NCBI GenBank assembly: GCA_036557885.1
Contig: DATBGS010000021.1
Span: forward strand, 1 to 19,111
Direction of reading: 5' to 3'
DNA length: 19,111 nt
DNA from: DATBGS01 sp036557885
GTDB taxonomy: Bacteria > Chloroflexota > Ktedonobacteria > Ktedonobacterales > DATBGS01
The translations under genes were made by a program, and so were the position numbers. This document shows positions 1 to 7,767 of this stretch, piece after piece (the stretch's first letter is position 1; each line of letters starts with the position of its first letter). The notes below the pieces were generated by a model. That model was not told where the DNA came from and did no database searches. It was given only the letters and a program-made list of their open reading frames with translations.

Positions 1-1496
1 TTGTTGTATTTGATCACGCGCCCTTCCAGGCTCGTTGTGGTCCCCTCATCTTCGGCCCAGGTCGTGCCTGGCAACACGACATCAGCCAGTTCCGCCGTTT
101 CCGAGAAGAAGAAGTCGCTAACGACCAGGAAATCCAGCCCGCGCAAGGCGCGCTCAACGGTGTGTTGATCGGGGAGCGAAACCATCAAGTTCGAGCACTG
201 CACGTAGCAGGCGCGAATCTCCTGGCGCAGCATCGCCGGAATCATCAGAGTCGCCGGGTAGCCCGCACGCGGGAGGTCTTTTTCATCAATACCCCAGATT
301 GAGCAGATATAGGCGCGATCTTCGGGGTGCTCAATCTCCCGGCAGCCGGGCAATTGGGACGCCTTCTGGCCCATCTCGCGCCCGCCCTGGCCGTTGCCCT
401 GGCCGGTGAGCGTGCCATAGCCCGCGCCTGGCCGCCCAAAGTTGCCCGTTGCCAGCGCCAGATTTGCGGCAGCCACACCGTTATCTACCCCTTTGCTCTG
501 ATGCTCCAGACCGCGCGCGGTGTAGATCAGCGCAGCTTTGGCGCGCCCATAGGTCAGCGCCGCCTCAACAATGGCCTCCGGGCGCAAGCCGCAAACCTTT
601 GCCACGCGCTCCGGCGGATACTGCTCCACCAGCGCCTTCGTCTCTTCCCAGCCCGTCGTGCGCTCGCGGATAAAATCCTCGTCAACCAGCCCGGCCTTGA
701 GGACCACATGCAGCATGCCATTGAGCAAGGCGGAATCGGTCCCCGAACGCAGCGGCAGAAAGATGTCTGCGGTGCGCGCGATGGGCGTCTGACGCGGGTC
801 AGCGACAATGAGCTTGCAGCCGCGATCACGCGCCTGCCAGAGATAGCTCGTCACGATGGGAAAACACTCGCCGACATTGGCGCCAATCACAAAGATGCAC
901 TCGGCATGCAGCATGTCGCTGATCGGATTGGCAGCGCGGTCAATGCCAAGCGAGCGCTCGTTCGCGCCTGTTGCCGAAGACATGCACAGCCGCCCGTTGT
1001 AATCGCAATGGCGCGTCCCCAGCGCCACGCGCGCAAACTTGCCCGTCACATAGCATTTTTCATTGGTCATTGAAGAGCCGCTGTAGACGGCTACGGCATC
1101 CCTGCCATGCTCAGCTTGAATTGCTGTGAAACGCTGGGTGATCGTATCGAGCGCCTCGTCCCACGTTGCGCGCTCCAGCGGACTGTTTTTGCCGCCTCGT
1201 CGCATCAGGGGATAAAGCAGGCGGTCAGGGTGGTTTACTGTTTGATAGGCGGTTGCCCCTTTGGGGCAAAGCATGCCGTGATTCAGCGGAAAATCTTCGC
1301 GCGGCTCGACGCCTACGACTTTCTCACCCGCGACCTTCAGGTACATGCCACACTGCACGCCGCAGTAGCAGCAGTGGGTGGGCACATAGCGATTCACCTG
1401 CTCCTCAGAATCCCAGCGAGCCGGTCCCTGCTCACCTGGATAAAAATCAAAGGTATCAACTGGCCGACGACGAAAGAGATGTTTATCAACACTCAT
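1..1496 (-). CDS. Molybdopterin oxidoreductase, assimilatory nitrate reductase-like catalytic subunit (3' part outside window)
   Basis: The open frame starts at ATG 1496 with AGAGGA six bases upstream and runs off the left edge, so about 498 N-terminal residues are visible. The sequence shows a [4Fe-4S] motif, C42-x2-C45-x3-C49, closed by C77 in CPKG, and an LCMSSA segment in which C171 is the likely molybdenum ligand. A glycine-rich QGNGQGGREMG stretch is typical of NasA/NarB-type reductases. Family knowledge says such enzymes reduce nitrate to nitrite with a bis-MGD cofactor. Residues 1-40 contain no Tat signal, so the enzyme is probably cytoplasmic. It lies 49 bases behind a NarI-like membrane protein, which could supply electrons. 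A formate dehydrogenase-like or other substrate is possible, because the C-terminal half cannot be seen. The family call is sure; nitrate as substrate is probable. Confidence 0.85.
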   Translation of the reverse strand, partial: MSVDKHLFRRRPVDTFDFYPGEQGPARWDSEEQVNRYVPTHCCYCGVQCGMYLKVAGEKVVGVEPREDFPLNHGMLCPKGATAYQTVNHPDRLLYPLMRRGGKNSPLERATWDEALDTITQRFTAIQAEHGRDAVAVYSGSSMTNEKCYVTGKFARVALGTRHCDYNGRLCMSSATGANERSLGIDRAANPISDMLHAECIFVIGANVGECFPIVTSYLWQARDRGCKLIVADPRQTPIARTADIFLPLRSGTDSALLNGMLHVVLKAGLVDEDFIRERTTGWEETKALVEQYPPERVAKVCGLRPEAIVEAALTYGRAKAALIYTARGLEHQSKGVDNGVAAANLALATGNFGRPGAGYGTLTGQGNGQGGREMGQKASQLPGCREIEHPEDRAYICSIWGIDEKDLPRAGYPATLMIPAMLRQEIRACYVQCSNLMVSLPDQHTVERALRGLDFLVVSDFFFSETAELADVVLPGTTWAEDEGTTTSLEGRVIKYN

Positions 1497-1545
1497 CGTG
1501 TTCCTCTACACTTTCAGGCAGCGTTTTATAGTGATTGGCAGCACC

Positions 1546-2643
1546 TCATAAAAACTGATTACCGCCCCGGCCAAGCGCCGCGAGATTGGCCTGCCCGCGC
1601 ATCACTCGTTTGCATTCCGGGCACAAGTCCTGCCACCAGGTGCCGCTGGTAGCCACCGCTCTGGCTTCCTCTGGCTCGCCCGATGGGACAGCTTCTGCCG
1701 ACCCTGGCTGCATCCTATAATTTTCCCCCACGTCATAGAGCGTCTTCTTGAGATCGGCAATAAAGCGGGCCGGGGCAAACTCCTCGCCGCAGCGCACACA
1801 GCGCTGCATCGCGGTGCCCTCGCCAGTGCGCCAGTAAAGCTCAATGCCAACGGTGGCCGGGCGCTCGATCAGGTGGAAAAATTTGCCAAACGGCAGCGAA
1901 ATCAGCCAGAGCACTACCACTGCCTCATGGGTCAGCGAAAGAAACCAGTAATAGGCGCCATCCAGCCAGGCGCTGTCCGCAGTGAGCGCCAGGCCGGTAA
2001 TGACAATCGCCAGCAGCAGCACCAGCGGCGCCAGATCAAAGCGAAAGCGCTGGACGGCAATCAGCGCCAGATCATGAAAACGGCGATGAAAAGCCAGCAC
2101 CAGCCCCACAAGCAGCAAGAGCGCGGTAAAGTCCAGCGCGTGAATGACGAGAAAGCCAAAGATGGAATCAACCGGGAACTCAAAGAGCGAGAAGCCAAAA
2201 AACCAGAGATTATACTGGGCATCCGGCGTCTGCGTGAAGCGCAGCCAACCAAACGTCAGCGGAAAGGTAATCAGGCAAGACAGGATCACGCCCCAGAAGA
2301 TGCACTGATGCGTCAGCCAGCGATACCATCCACGCTTGCGGATAAACTGTTGCGACAGGAGATCCGTGATGATCGCTTTGGGGATCAGCGCGGTGTAGCG
2401 GCGGAAATTGGCATAGGAGAGAAACAACTGCCAGCTTCGTCGCCAGTAGCGTCCGGTCGGCGGACGTGCCAGCCAGAAGGTGTATTTATACGTTATCGCA
2501 GCGGTGGCAAAGATCGTCGCCACCGCGTAGCCAATGAGCGCGGCATCAAACCAGTGAAAGCCCCGCGAGCCAATGATAATCAGGCCCGTCAGCAGCGCCG
2601 CCGCCACAACGCCGAGCAGAATCGAGCGAGCGCGCAGACTCAT
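1546..2643 (-). CDS. NarI-like membrane cytochrome b protein with C-terminal CxxC pairs
   Basis: The protein has 365 residues. I chose ATG 2643 because AAAGGTGATC lies just upstream; the frame stays open further up but without a comparable site. About six hydrophobic segments are visible, roughly residues 8-26, 33-58, 110-134, 160-185, 204-222 and 230-253. Histidines H112, H168, H186, H239 and H257 sit in or beside these segments and could ligate heme, as in nitrate reductase gamma or HdrE/DsrM-type proteins. The cytoplasmic tail carries C282-x2-C285 and C341-x2-C344, which could bind zinc or iron. The molybdoenzyme gene follows after 49 bases, so an operon is likely. I infer that this protein passes quinol electrons to the reductase. 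The NarI-like assignment rests on topology and the SLPFGKFFH segment, not on an alignment. Confidence 0.7.
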   Translation of the reverse strand: MSLRARSILLGVVAAALLTGLIIIGSRGFHWFDAALIGYAVATIFATAAITYKYTFWLARPPTGRYWRRSWQLFLSYANFRRYTALIPKAIITDLLSQQFIRKRGWYRWLTHQCIFWGVILSCLITFPLTFGWLRFTQTPDAQYNLWFFGFSLFEFPVDSIFGFLVIHALDFTALLLLVGLVLAFHRRFHDLALIAVQRFRFDLAPLVLLLAIVITGLALTADSAWLDGAYYWFLSLTHEAVVVLWLISLPFGKFFHLIERPATVGIELYWRTGEGTAMQRCVRCGEEFAPARFIADLKKTLYDVGENYRMQPGSAEAVPSGEPEEARAVATSGTWWQDLCPECKRVMRGQANLAALGRGGNQFL

Positions 2644-2731
2644 AGAGGGATCACCTTTCTCCATAACAGCAATGCAGCATTTAGAAGAGAAAAGCTCAGG
2701 TTGGCTTTTTCCATCATAACAAGACATAGTA

Positions 2732-2737
2732 ATTATA
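2732..2737 (-). promoter_or_regulatory. Candidate -10 element for the nitrate reductase operon
   Basis: The minus strand carries a perfect TATAAT here, about 90 bases before the start codon of the membrane protein gene. The hexamer 17 bases upstream, TGGTGA, is a weak -35 match, so an activator may be needed. Pattern match only. Confidence 0.4.
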
Positions 2738-2763
2738 CGCAGGAGAAGCGCCAATCACCAGCA

Positions 2764-2789
2764 GAAAAATGCCCTGTTTTGCGCCAGGG
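2764..2789 (-). terminator. Weak candidate terminator of the capA-like gene
   Basis: On the minus strand CCCTG pairs with CAGGG around an 8-base loop and is followed by CATTTTT. A second small hairpin, GCGAC-AAAA-GTCGC, lies just before it at 2794-2807. Both are in the gap after the capA-like stop codon. The stems are only five pairs, so confidence is low. Confidence 0.3.
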
Positions 2790-2859
2790 AACAGCGACTT
2801 TTGTCGCAGACGTTTGCCACACCGGAGGAAATTGCGCCTTACTGGAGCATTGCGCGCGT

Positions 2860-4602
2860 TTATGGTTCGGGTTCGGGGCCATACTGCCCGCTGGTGAGCA
2901 TATCCGTTCCCGACCACATGCGCTCGAAGATGGCGACTGCTTCCGCTTGCGAGACGAGGTTCGGCTGGCAGCGGTCCTTGATGAGATAGGGGACGAAGCG
3001 CATGCCGGCCAGCGTAGTGCCGCGCCAGTACAGATGCAGCATACACCCCTGAAGCGTCTCGCGGGACCAATCCTGGTCAAAGACGAAGTTGCCCAGGCAG
3101 TAGATGATCAGCCGTCCTTTGTACGATTCGATGGCCTGCACCCAATGCGGGTGCGAGCCAAGCACCATATCTGCGCCTGAGTCAATAGCCAGGCGTGCTG
3201 CCTGCTGCTGAGTGGTCGTCGGGTCTTTGGTATACTCAATGCCCCAGTGGAAGAACGGGATCACCAGGTCTGCTTGCTGACGGGCGGCGGCAATCTCCTG
3301 GGGAAGGGTCGTCAGGTCTACGGGCGTGACCCCTGGCGAGTTCGCGTGGGCGTAGGGGCCGCCAGGAGGAATCTCGTTGTAGCCCAGCAGCGCGATTCGC
3401 GTACCCTCCACGGTCTGGATGGCAGGCTGGCGTGCCTCCGCCAGATTTTTGCCGCCGCCGCAGGTTGTGATCTGAGATTCGTGGAGCGTGTTGAGCATGT
3501 CCACAAACGCATTCACGCCAGCATTATCGGCATGATTGTTGGCGACTGAGACGGTCTGAATGCCAGCGTAGACCAGCCCTTCCACAGCACGCTTGGATGT
3601 GACGAATGTGAATGTGAGGGGGTCTGTTGGGGGCGACACCAGGTCCGTGATGGTGCATTCGAGGTTGGCGACCCGCCAGTCGGCACGCATGAATTCATCG
3701 CGCACCTTGCGGAAGGGGTAGAGGTAGTCATGGTACGCCACCATCTTGTTGTTGACCCCGCGCCCCAGGATAATATCGCCAGCCACGAGCATATCGAACG
3801 TGGCAGTGGTCGCAGCCAGTGCTGGCGCAAGGCGTACCGCAAGATCATGCACATCCAGCCCACGCTGCACCAACTTGTTCAACGCCCCGATGCGCAAGGT
3901 CAGGGGGGCAAAGGGGGCTTGTGTCACATCACCGTGTGTGGGATAGAGGTCGTCAATGCCGAGGTTGCGCACACTCCAGTCCGCCAGTTCGAGGGGAGCC
4001 AGCGCCACGCTTCCGGCCTGGGCACGCACCGCGCTCAGTAATGCGTCAGCGCTGGCTAGAGGCTGCGCGTTGCTGGCTGGTGGCACGCCCGGCGGCAAGG
4101 TCAGCCCCTGGAGCGCGAGGAGGTGGACCGGCAAGCTGTAGGGCGCCCCGATCTCGCTCCAATCTGTGACGCTTCCGCTCAGCAGCCCCTGCGCCTGGTC
4201 AGCGGTGACGCTGTCAACAGGCACACGCAGATGGGTAATGATGGTGATCGGGCTGGAGCCGATGGAGGCGCCGGTGTAGCCTGGGGGCAGGTCGCCAAAT
4301 GTGAGAATGAGATCGGGTGGGGGAGTGAGCGAAGGCGCGAACGTCATGTCCGGGAGGCTGTCTTCTGCGCTGATGCGCTGGATGATGGTGGCGCCCAGGG
4401 CAGGCGGGACGGTCCCATCACTGTAAAGCGTGCCTGTGCGCCCAAGCGCGAACGGCGGCCTGGGTGTGGCAGTGGGTTGCGGTGCTATGACCTGTGAGCA
4501 GCCTGCAAGCGTGGTGGCCGCCACCGTCACCAGCAATTCTCGGCGGGTCAGTCGCATTGCCTCGGAGTTTCGTTGTGTCCCCTGGTCTGAGTCTTTGCGC
4601 AT
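2860..4602 (-). CDS. CapA-family metallophosphatase-like lipoprotein with PstS-like N-terminal domain
   Basis: The protein has 580 residues from ATG 4602, chosen because GGAGGT lies six bases upstream; an earlier in-frame ATG at 4647 falls inside a terminator stem. The N-terminus has TRRELLV at residues 19-25 followed by a lipobox ending at C35, so it is probably a Tat-exported lipoprotein. Residues about 50-240 resemble a PstS-type periplasmic binding domain, most clearly around LSGSVTDWSEIG (141-152). Residues about 268-530 are a CapA/PGA_cap domain: GD at 275-276, then NLE, ANNH, FFHWG and GSHPHWVQ in order, which are the usual metal-site motifs. CapA proteins are linked to poly-gamma-glutamate capsule, but no capB or capC is present, so the substrate is unknown. 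It starts just behind the tRNA-Leu terminator. Confidence 0.85.
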   Translation of the reverse strand: MRKDSDQGTQRNSEAMRLTRRELLVTVAATTLAGCSQVIAPQPTATPRPPFALGRTGTLYSDGTVPPALGATIIQRISAEDSLPDMTFAPSLTPPPDLILTFGDLPPGYTGASIGSSPITIITHLRVPVDSVTADQAQGLLSGSVTDWSEIGAPYSLPVHLLALQGLTLPPGVPPASNAQPLASADALLSAVRAQAGSVALAPLELADWSVRNLGIDDLYPTHGDVTQAPFAPLTLRIGALNKLVQRGLDVHDLAVRLAPALAATTATFDMLVAGDIILGRGVNNKMVAYHDYLYPFRKVRDEFMRADWRVANLECTITDLVSPPTDPLTFTFVTSKRAVEGLVYAGIQTVSVANNHADNAGVNAFVDMLNTLHESQITTCGGGKNLAEARQPAIQTVEGTRIALLGYNEIPPGGPYAHANSPGVTPVDLTTLPQEIAAARQQADLVIPFFHWGIEYTKDPTTTQQQAARLAIDSGADMVLGSHPHWVQAIESYKGRLIIYCLGNFVFDQDWSRETLQGCMLHLYWRGTTLAGMRFVPYLIKDRCQPNLVSQAEAVAIFERMWSGTDMLTSGQYGPEPEP

Positions 4603-4630
4603 CAGCCACCTCCAGACAGCAATCCAACTC

Positions 4631-4662
4631 AAAGAAAACGGCCTCAAGTCGCTTCTTGAGGC
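4631..4662 (-). terminator. Rho-independent terminator of tRNA-Leu
   Basis: On the minus strand GCCTCAAG pairs with CTTGAGGC around a six-base loop, followed by CGTTTTCTTT. It lies 18 bases after the tRNA and 18 bases before the Shine-Dalgarno site of the capA-like gene. Confidence 0.75.
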
Positions 4663-4680
4663 TGTTCTTCAGGGAATGGG

Positions 4681-4764
4681 TGCCGAGGGAGGGACTTGAA
4701 CCCTCATGAGGTTGCCCTCAACGGTTTTTGAGACCGTCGCGTCTGCCGATTCCGCCACCCCGGC
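4681..4764 (-). tRNA. tRNA-Leu(CAA)
   Basis: Reading the minus strand, the acceptor strands GCCGGGG and CCTCGGC pair with one G-U. The anticodon stem ACGGT/ACCGT encloses the loop CTCAAAA, giving anticodon CAA for UUG codons. A long variable arm and the T-arm GAGGG-TTCAAGT-CCCTC are present. The discriminator is A, as expected for leucine. The next bases read CCC, so the 3' CCA is not encoded. The gene has its own promoter and terminator. Confidence 0.95.
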
Positions 4765-4774
4765 TCGTTCCTTC

Positions 4775-4803
4775 ATAGTACACCATCCCTGGCGTAAAGT
4801 CAA
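4775..4803 (-). promoter_or_regulatory. Sigma70-type promoter of tRNA-Leu
   Basis: On the minus strand TTGACT (4798-4803) and TACTAT (4775-4780) are separated by exactly 17 bases. The tRNA begins 10 bases after the -10 hexamer. Both hexamers are close to consensus. Confidence 0.75.
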
Positions 4804-4895
4804 GTGTATCAGGCGGGCAACTGGTAGGGGAGGTATTCCAACCCTTTGCCAACTTCTCAAAGGCACGAAAATCGCTGTTGCACGTCATCAGCCGT

Positions 4896-4924
4896 TTGAA
4901 GTGCATCGCTGATGCTGATATACT
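4896..4924 (+). promoter_or_regulatory. Sigma70-type promoter of the EF-G gene
   Basis: TTGAAG (4896-4901) and TATACT (4919-4924) are separated by exactly 17 bases. The start codon of the EF-G gene is about 100 bases downstream, leaving a leader that contains a hairpin at 4953-4970. Confidence 0.65.
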
Positions 4925-4952
4925 GATAGTCACGCACGCCTCACAGCACCAC

Positions 4953-4970
4953 AGGGATTCTTGTATCCCT
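4953..4970 (+). other. Leader hairpin upstream of EF-G
   Basis: AGGGAT and ATCCCT form a perfect six-base inverted repeat around TCTTGT. It lies inside the predicted leader, about 55 bases before the start codon. No U-run follows, so it is not a terminator. Any regulatory role is speculative. Confidence 0.3.
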
Positions 4971-5024
4971 TGCCAGGCTGTTGATGGCCCTTCCCCAGGC
5001 GTTAGATAAGGAGCAAGCACAGAT

Positions 5025-7076
5025 ATGAAAGTCTATAAGGCGGAACAGATACGCAATGTTGCCCTTATTTCTCATGGCGGCTCAGGCAAAACCTCCCTGG
5101 TGGATGTTGCACTCTACGATACTGGCGCCGTTACCAGGGTCGGCAGGGTAGATGAAGGTAGCTCCATTTCTGATCATGATCCTGATGAAGTCAAACGCCG
5201 TATGTCTATCAATCTGACGGTCATCCCTGTAGAATGGCGCGATACCAAGATTAATTTTCTTGATACCCCTGGCTATGCCGATTTTGTCGGTGAGGTAAAA
5301 GCGGGCCTGCGCGTGGCCGATTCTGCTCTGGTCGTGGTTACGGCAGAAAAAGGCGTCGAGGTTGGCACCGAGCTTGTCTGGAAATACGCCGACGAACTCA
5401 AGCTGCCGCGTATGGTCTTTGTCAACAAGCTGGACCGCGAAAATACCAGCTTTGAGCGCGCCCTCGAATCGCTCCAGAACCAGTTCGGCAAAAAAGTTGT
5501 GGCGCTCCAACTGCCGATTGGCGAACAGGCTGGCTTTAAAGGCGTCATCAATTTAGTATCCCGAAAAGCCTATACCTTTGATGGCAATAAAGTGCAAGAA
5601 GGGCCTATCCCTGCTGACCTGGAGGCGCAGGTCACGCGCTACCGCGAGCAGTTGATTGAATCCGCCGTCGAGAGCGATGACGATCTGATGAGCAAATATC
5701 TGGAGGGCGAGGAGCTTTCCCAGGCCGAAGTTGAAAGCGCCGTCAAAGCCGGAACCTCCTCCGGCGGATTGGTGCCCGTCCTCTGCGGCTCAACAGCTAA
5801 AAACATCGGCATTCAGACGGTGCTAGATGCCATCATCGAGTTTTTGCCAGGCGCCGCCAGCGCCAAAACTGCTGCTGAGGCCAATGGCAATCTGGCCGCT
5901 TTTGTCTATAAGACCACCGCTGACCCCACACGCGGCCTGATCACCTTCTTCCGCGTCTACGGCGGCTCGCTGAAATCCGATTCGCACGTCTGGAACGCGC
6001 GCACCTCTACCGATGAACGTATCGGCCAGTTGCTGCTGGTGCGCGGCAAGATGCAAGAAAACGCAACTGAGGTTGCCGCAGGCGATATTGGCGCGGTCGT
6101 CAAGCTCTCGAATACCCATACCAACGACACCCTGAGCACCAAAGACAAACCTCTCACTCTGACGCCGATTGCCTTCCCGCCGCCCGCGTATACCGCAGCC
6201 ATTGCCCCCAAAACGAAAAGCGACCTGGATAAGATGGGCACGGCGCTCAGCCGCGTGGCCGAAGAAGACCCCACCATCCATATCACCCGCGACCAGCAAA
6301 CTGCCGAAACGCTCATCTCCGGCATGGGCGAGTCGCATATTGACATCACCATTGAGCGCATGCAGCGCAAGTTTGGCGTTGAGGTCGAAAAGCACGACCA
6401 GCGCGTCCCCTATCGCGAAACCATCCGCAAACACGCGCGGGCGCAGGGCCGCCACAAACGCCAAAGCGGTGGGCATGGGCAGTTTGGCGATGTCTGGTTG
6501 GAGATTGATCCACTGCCCTCTGGGGGCGCAGAAGAATTTGAGTTTGCCAACAAAATCGTGGGCGGCGTCGTCCCCAAAGAATATGTGCCCGGCGTAGAAA
6601 AAGGCGTGCGCGAGGCCCTGCGTCAGGGATTTATTGCAGGCTACCCGATGGTCCACGTCAGGGTGGCGCTGGTGGATGGCAGCTATCACTCAGTAGACTC
6701 TTCTGCTCAAGCATTTGAAGTGGCCGCATCGTTGGGCATGAAAAACGCGGTACCCCAGGCCAACCCAACCCTGCTGGAGCCAATCATGACCGTGACCATC
6801 CAGGTGCCTGAAGGCAACATGGGTGATGTGATGAGCGACCTGACCACAAAACGCGCGCGCATTCTGGGCATGGAGCCAGCAGGCAGTGGTATGCAGCAGA
6901 TCACAGCGACTGCGCCAATGGCTGAGATGCTGCACTATGCCACCGATCTACGTTCCATCACCCAGGGGCGCGGGGTCTTCAGCATGGAATTCAGCCAGTA
7001 CGAAGAGGTGCCAGCAGCCATTCAGCAGCAAATTATTGCCAACGCCAAAAAACCTGGCGAGGAGAGTGGCTCATAA
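5025..7076 (+). CDS. fusA: Elongation factor G family GTPase (EF-G paralogue, FusA2-like)
   Basis: The protein has 683 residues, a normal EF-G length, and starts at ATG 5025 with AAGGAG upstream. All five EF-G domains can be followed: GTPase domain to about 270, beta barrel about 290-370, domain III about 385-460, domain IV with GGHGQFGDVW and GSYHSVDSS about 475-590, and domain V to the end. The G motifs are SHGGSGKTS, DTPGYADF and NKLDREN. Canonical EF-G has AHxDxGKT and DTPGH; here the catalytic histidine position is Tyr. This pattern is known from EF-G paralogues of the FusA2 type rather than the main translocase. Elongation or ribosome recycling are both possible roles. The gene is monocistronic or followed by the kal-like gene after 110 bases. 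Family certain, subtype inferred. Confidence 0.93.
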   Translation: MKVYKAEQIRNVALISHGGSGKTSLVDVALYDTGAVTRVGRVDEGSSISDHDPDEVKRRMSINLTVIPVEWRDTKINFLDTPGYADFVGEVKAGLRVADSALVVVTAEKGVEVGTELVWKYADELKLPRMVFVNKLDRENTSFERALESLQNQFGKKVVALQLPIGEQAGFKGVINLVSRKAYTFDGNKVQEGPIPADLEAQVTRYREQLIESAVESDDDLMSKYLEGEELSQAEVESAVKAGTSSGGLVPVLCGSTAKNIGIQTVLDAIIEFLPGAASAKTAAEANGNLAAFVYKTTADPTRGLITFFRVYGGSLKSDSHVWNARTSTDERIGQLLLVRGKMQENATEVAAGDIGAVVKLSNTHTNDTLSTKDKPLTLTPIAFPPPAYTAAIAPKTKSDLDKMGTALSRVAEEDPTIHITRDQQTAETLISGMGESHIDITIERMQRKFGVEVEKHDQRVPYRETIRKHARAQGRHKRQSGGHGQFGDVWLEIDPLPSGGAEEFEFANKIVGGVVPKEYVPGVEKGVREALRQGFIAGYPMVHVRVALVDGSYHSVDSSAQAFEVAASLGMKNAVPQANPTLLEPIMTVTIQVPEGNMGDVMSDLTTKRARILGMEPAGSGMQQITATAPMAEMLHYATDLRSITQGRGVFSMEFSQYEEVPAAIQQQIIANAKKPGEESGS

Positions 7077-7120
7077 GCGTCAAAGCATTCAATCTTTAAC
7101 AAAGGATACAGAAGATGGGT

Positions 7121-7154
7121 ACGCCGTAGAAAATACCGAGCACCCATACGGCGT
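7121..7154 (+). repeat. Inverted repeat between EF-G and kal-like gene
   Basis: ACGCCGTA (7121-7128) and TACGGCGT (7147-7154) form a perfect 8-base inverted repeat around an 18-base loop. It lies in the 110-base gap, about 33 bases before the next start codon. No clear U-run follows; it could be a weak terminator, a processing site or a protein-binding site. Confidence 0.45.
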
Positions 7155-7186
7155 GTCTTCTATCTGCTGAAGGGAGTACAGCACTG

Positions 7187-7597
7187 ATGGCGGAATATAC
7201 CTCGACATTGCGCGTGCGTATGAGCGCCCACGATGCCCATTATGGCGGCAACCTGGTCAACGGTGCGCGCACGCTGGCGCTCTTTGGCGATGTCGCCACC
7301 GATCTTGCTATCCAATGCGATGGCGATGAGGGCCTGCTGGCAGGCTATGAGCGCATTGAATTGTTGGCTCCTGTGTATGCCGGTGATTTTATCGAGGCGA
7401 CAGGCCGCATTGTGCGTATGGGGCGCACCTCACGCACGATTGAATTTGAGGCGCGTAAATACATCCAACCGCGCCCGGACATCAGCGACTCCGCTGCTGA
7501 TGTCCTGCCCACGCCCATTGTGGTTGCCCGCGCCACCGGCACCACCGTTGTGCGCAAAGAGCATCAACGCATTCCGCACGATAGGGAGGAGAGCTAG
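7187..7597 (+). CDS. kal: 3-aminobutyryl-CoA ammonia-lyase-like hotdog protein
   Basis: The protein has 136 residues, close to the family length, from ATG 7187 with AAGGGAG about ten bases upstream. The N-terminal RVRMSAHDAHYGGNLV segment, the FGDVATDL stretch, DGDEGL and APVYAGDFIEATG match what I know of Kal, a hotdog-fold enzyme that removes ammonia from 3-aminobutyryl-CoA to give crotonyl-CoA in lysine fermentation. None of the other pathway genes (kamA, kamDE, kdd, kce) is in the window. The gene stands alone after the EF-G gene and ends before a strong terminator. It could therefore serve beta-amino acid metabolism, or be a related lyase or thioesterase. Family call good, exact substrate inferred. 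Confidence 0.8.
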   Translation: MAEYTSTLRVRMSAHDAHYGGNLVNGARTLALFGDVATDLAIQCDGDEGLLAGYERIELLAPVYAGDFIEATGRIVRMGRTSRTIEFEARKYIQPRPDISDSAADVLPTPIVVARATGTTVVRKEHQRIPHDREES

Positions 7598-7665
7598 GGG
7601 GAGCGCCAGACAGGGCATCAGGCGGAGCGCTGAGAGCAGAACTGCCGCGCGAACGCCTGAAAATT

Positions 7666-7696
7666 CATCACTTCCATCACTTCCATCACTTCCATC
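7666..7696 (+). repeat. 9-bp tandem repeat
   Basis: CATCACTTC is repeated three times perfectly, followed by a partial CATC. It lies between the kal-like stop codon and its terminator. It is a small minisatellite in untranslated sequence; no function is evident. Confidence 0.85.
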
Positions 7697-7713
7697 GCAT
7701 CCAAAAACACAAG

Positions 7714-7742
7714 AGCCGAGGCTGTCGCCTCGGCTTTGATTT
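7714..7742 (+). terminator. Rho-independent terminator after the kal-like gene
   Basis: AGCCGAGGC and GCCTCGGCT form a perfect nine-base stem with a TGTC loop, followed by TTGATTT. It probably ends plus-strand transcription before the convergent tRNA-Ser genes. A shorter A-rich stretch upstream may let it act on the minus strand too. Confidence 0.75.
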
Positions 7743-7767
7743 GCGAGCAAAAAAGGAACGTTCCAGG

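Noticed and set aside
327..1073. Plus-strand open frame of 248 codons
   Set aside because: It is antisense to the molybdopterin oxidoreductase, whose frame has clear motifs throughout.
1873..3180. Long plus-strand open frame of 435 codons
   Set aside because: It lies antisense to the NarI-like membrane protein and the capA-like gene, has a Gln/Arg-rich composition typical of a shadow frame, and no ribosome binding site.
5823..6689. Minus-strand open frame of 288 codons inside the EF-G gene
   Set aside because: EF-G motifs run continuously on the plus strand here; the antisense frame shows no domain.
7666..7696. Tandem 9-mers as a possible CRISPR remnant
   Set aside because: The repeats are directly adjacent without spacers and far shorter than CRISPR repeats.
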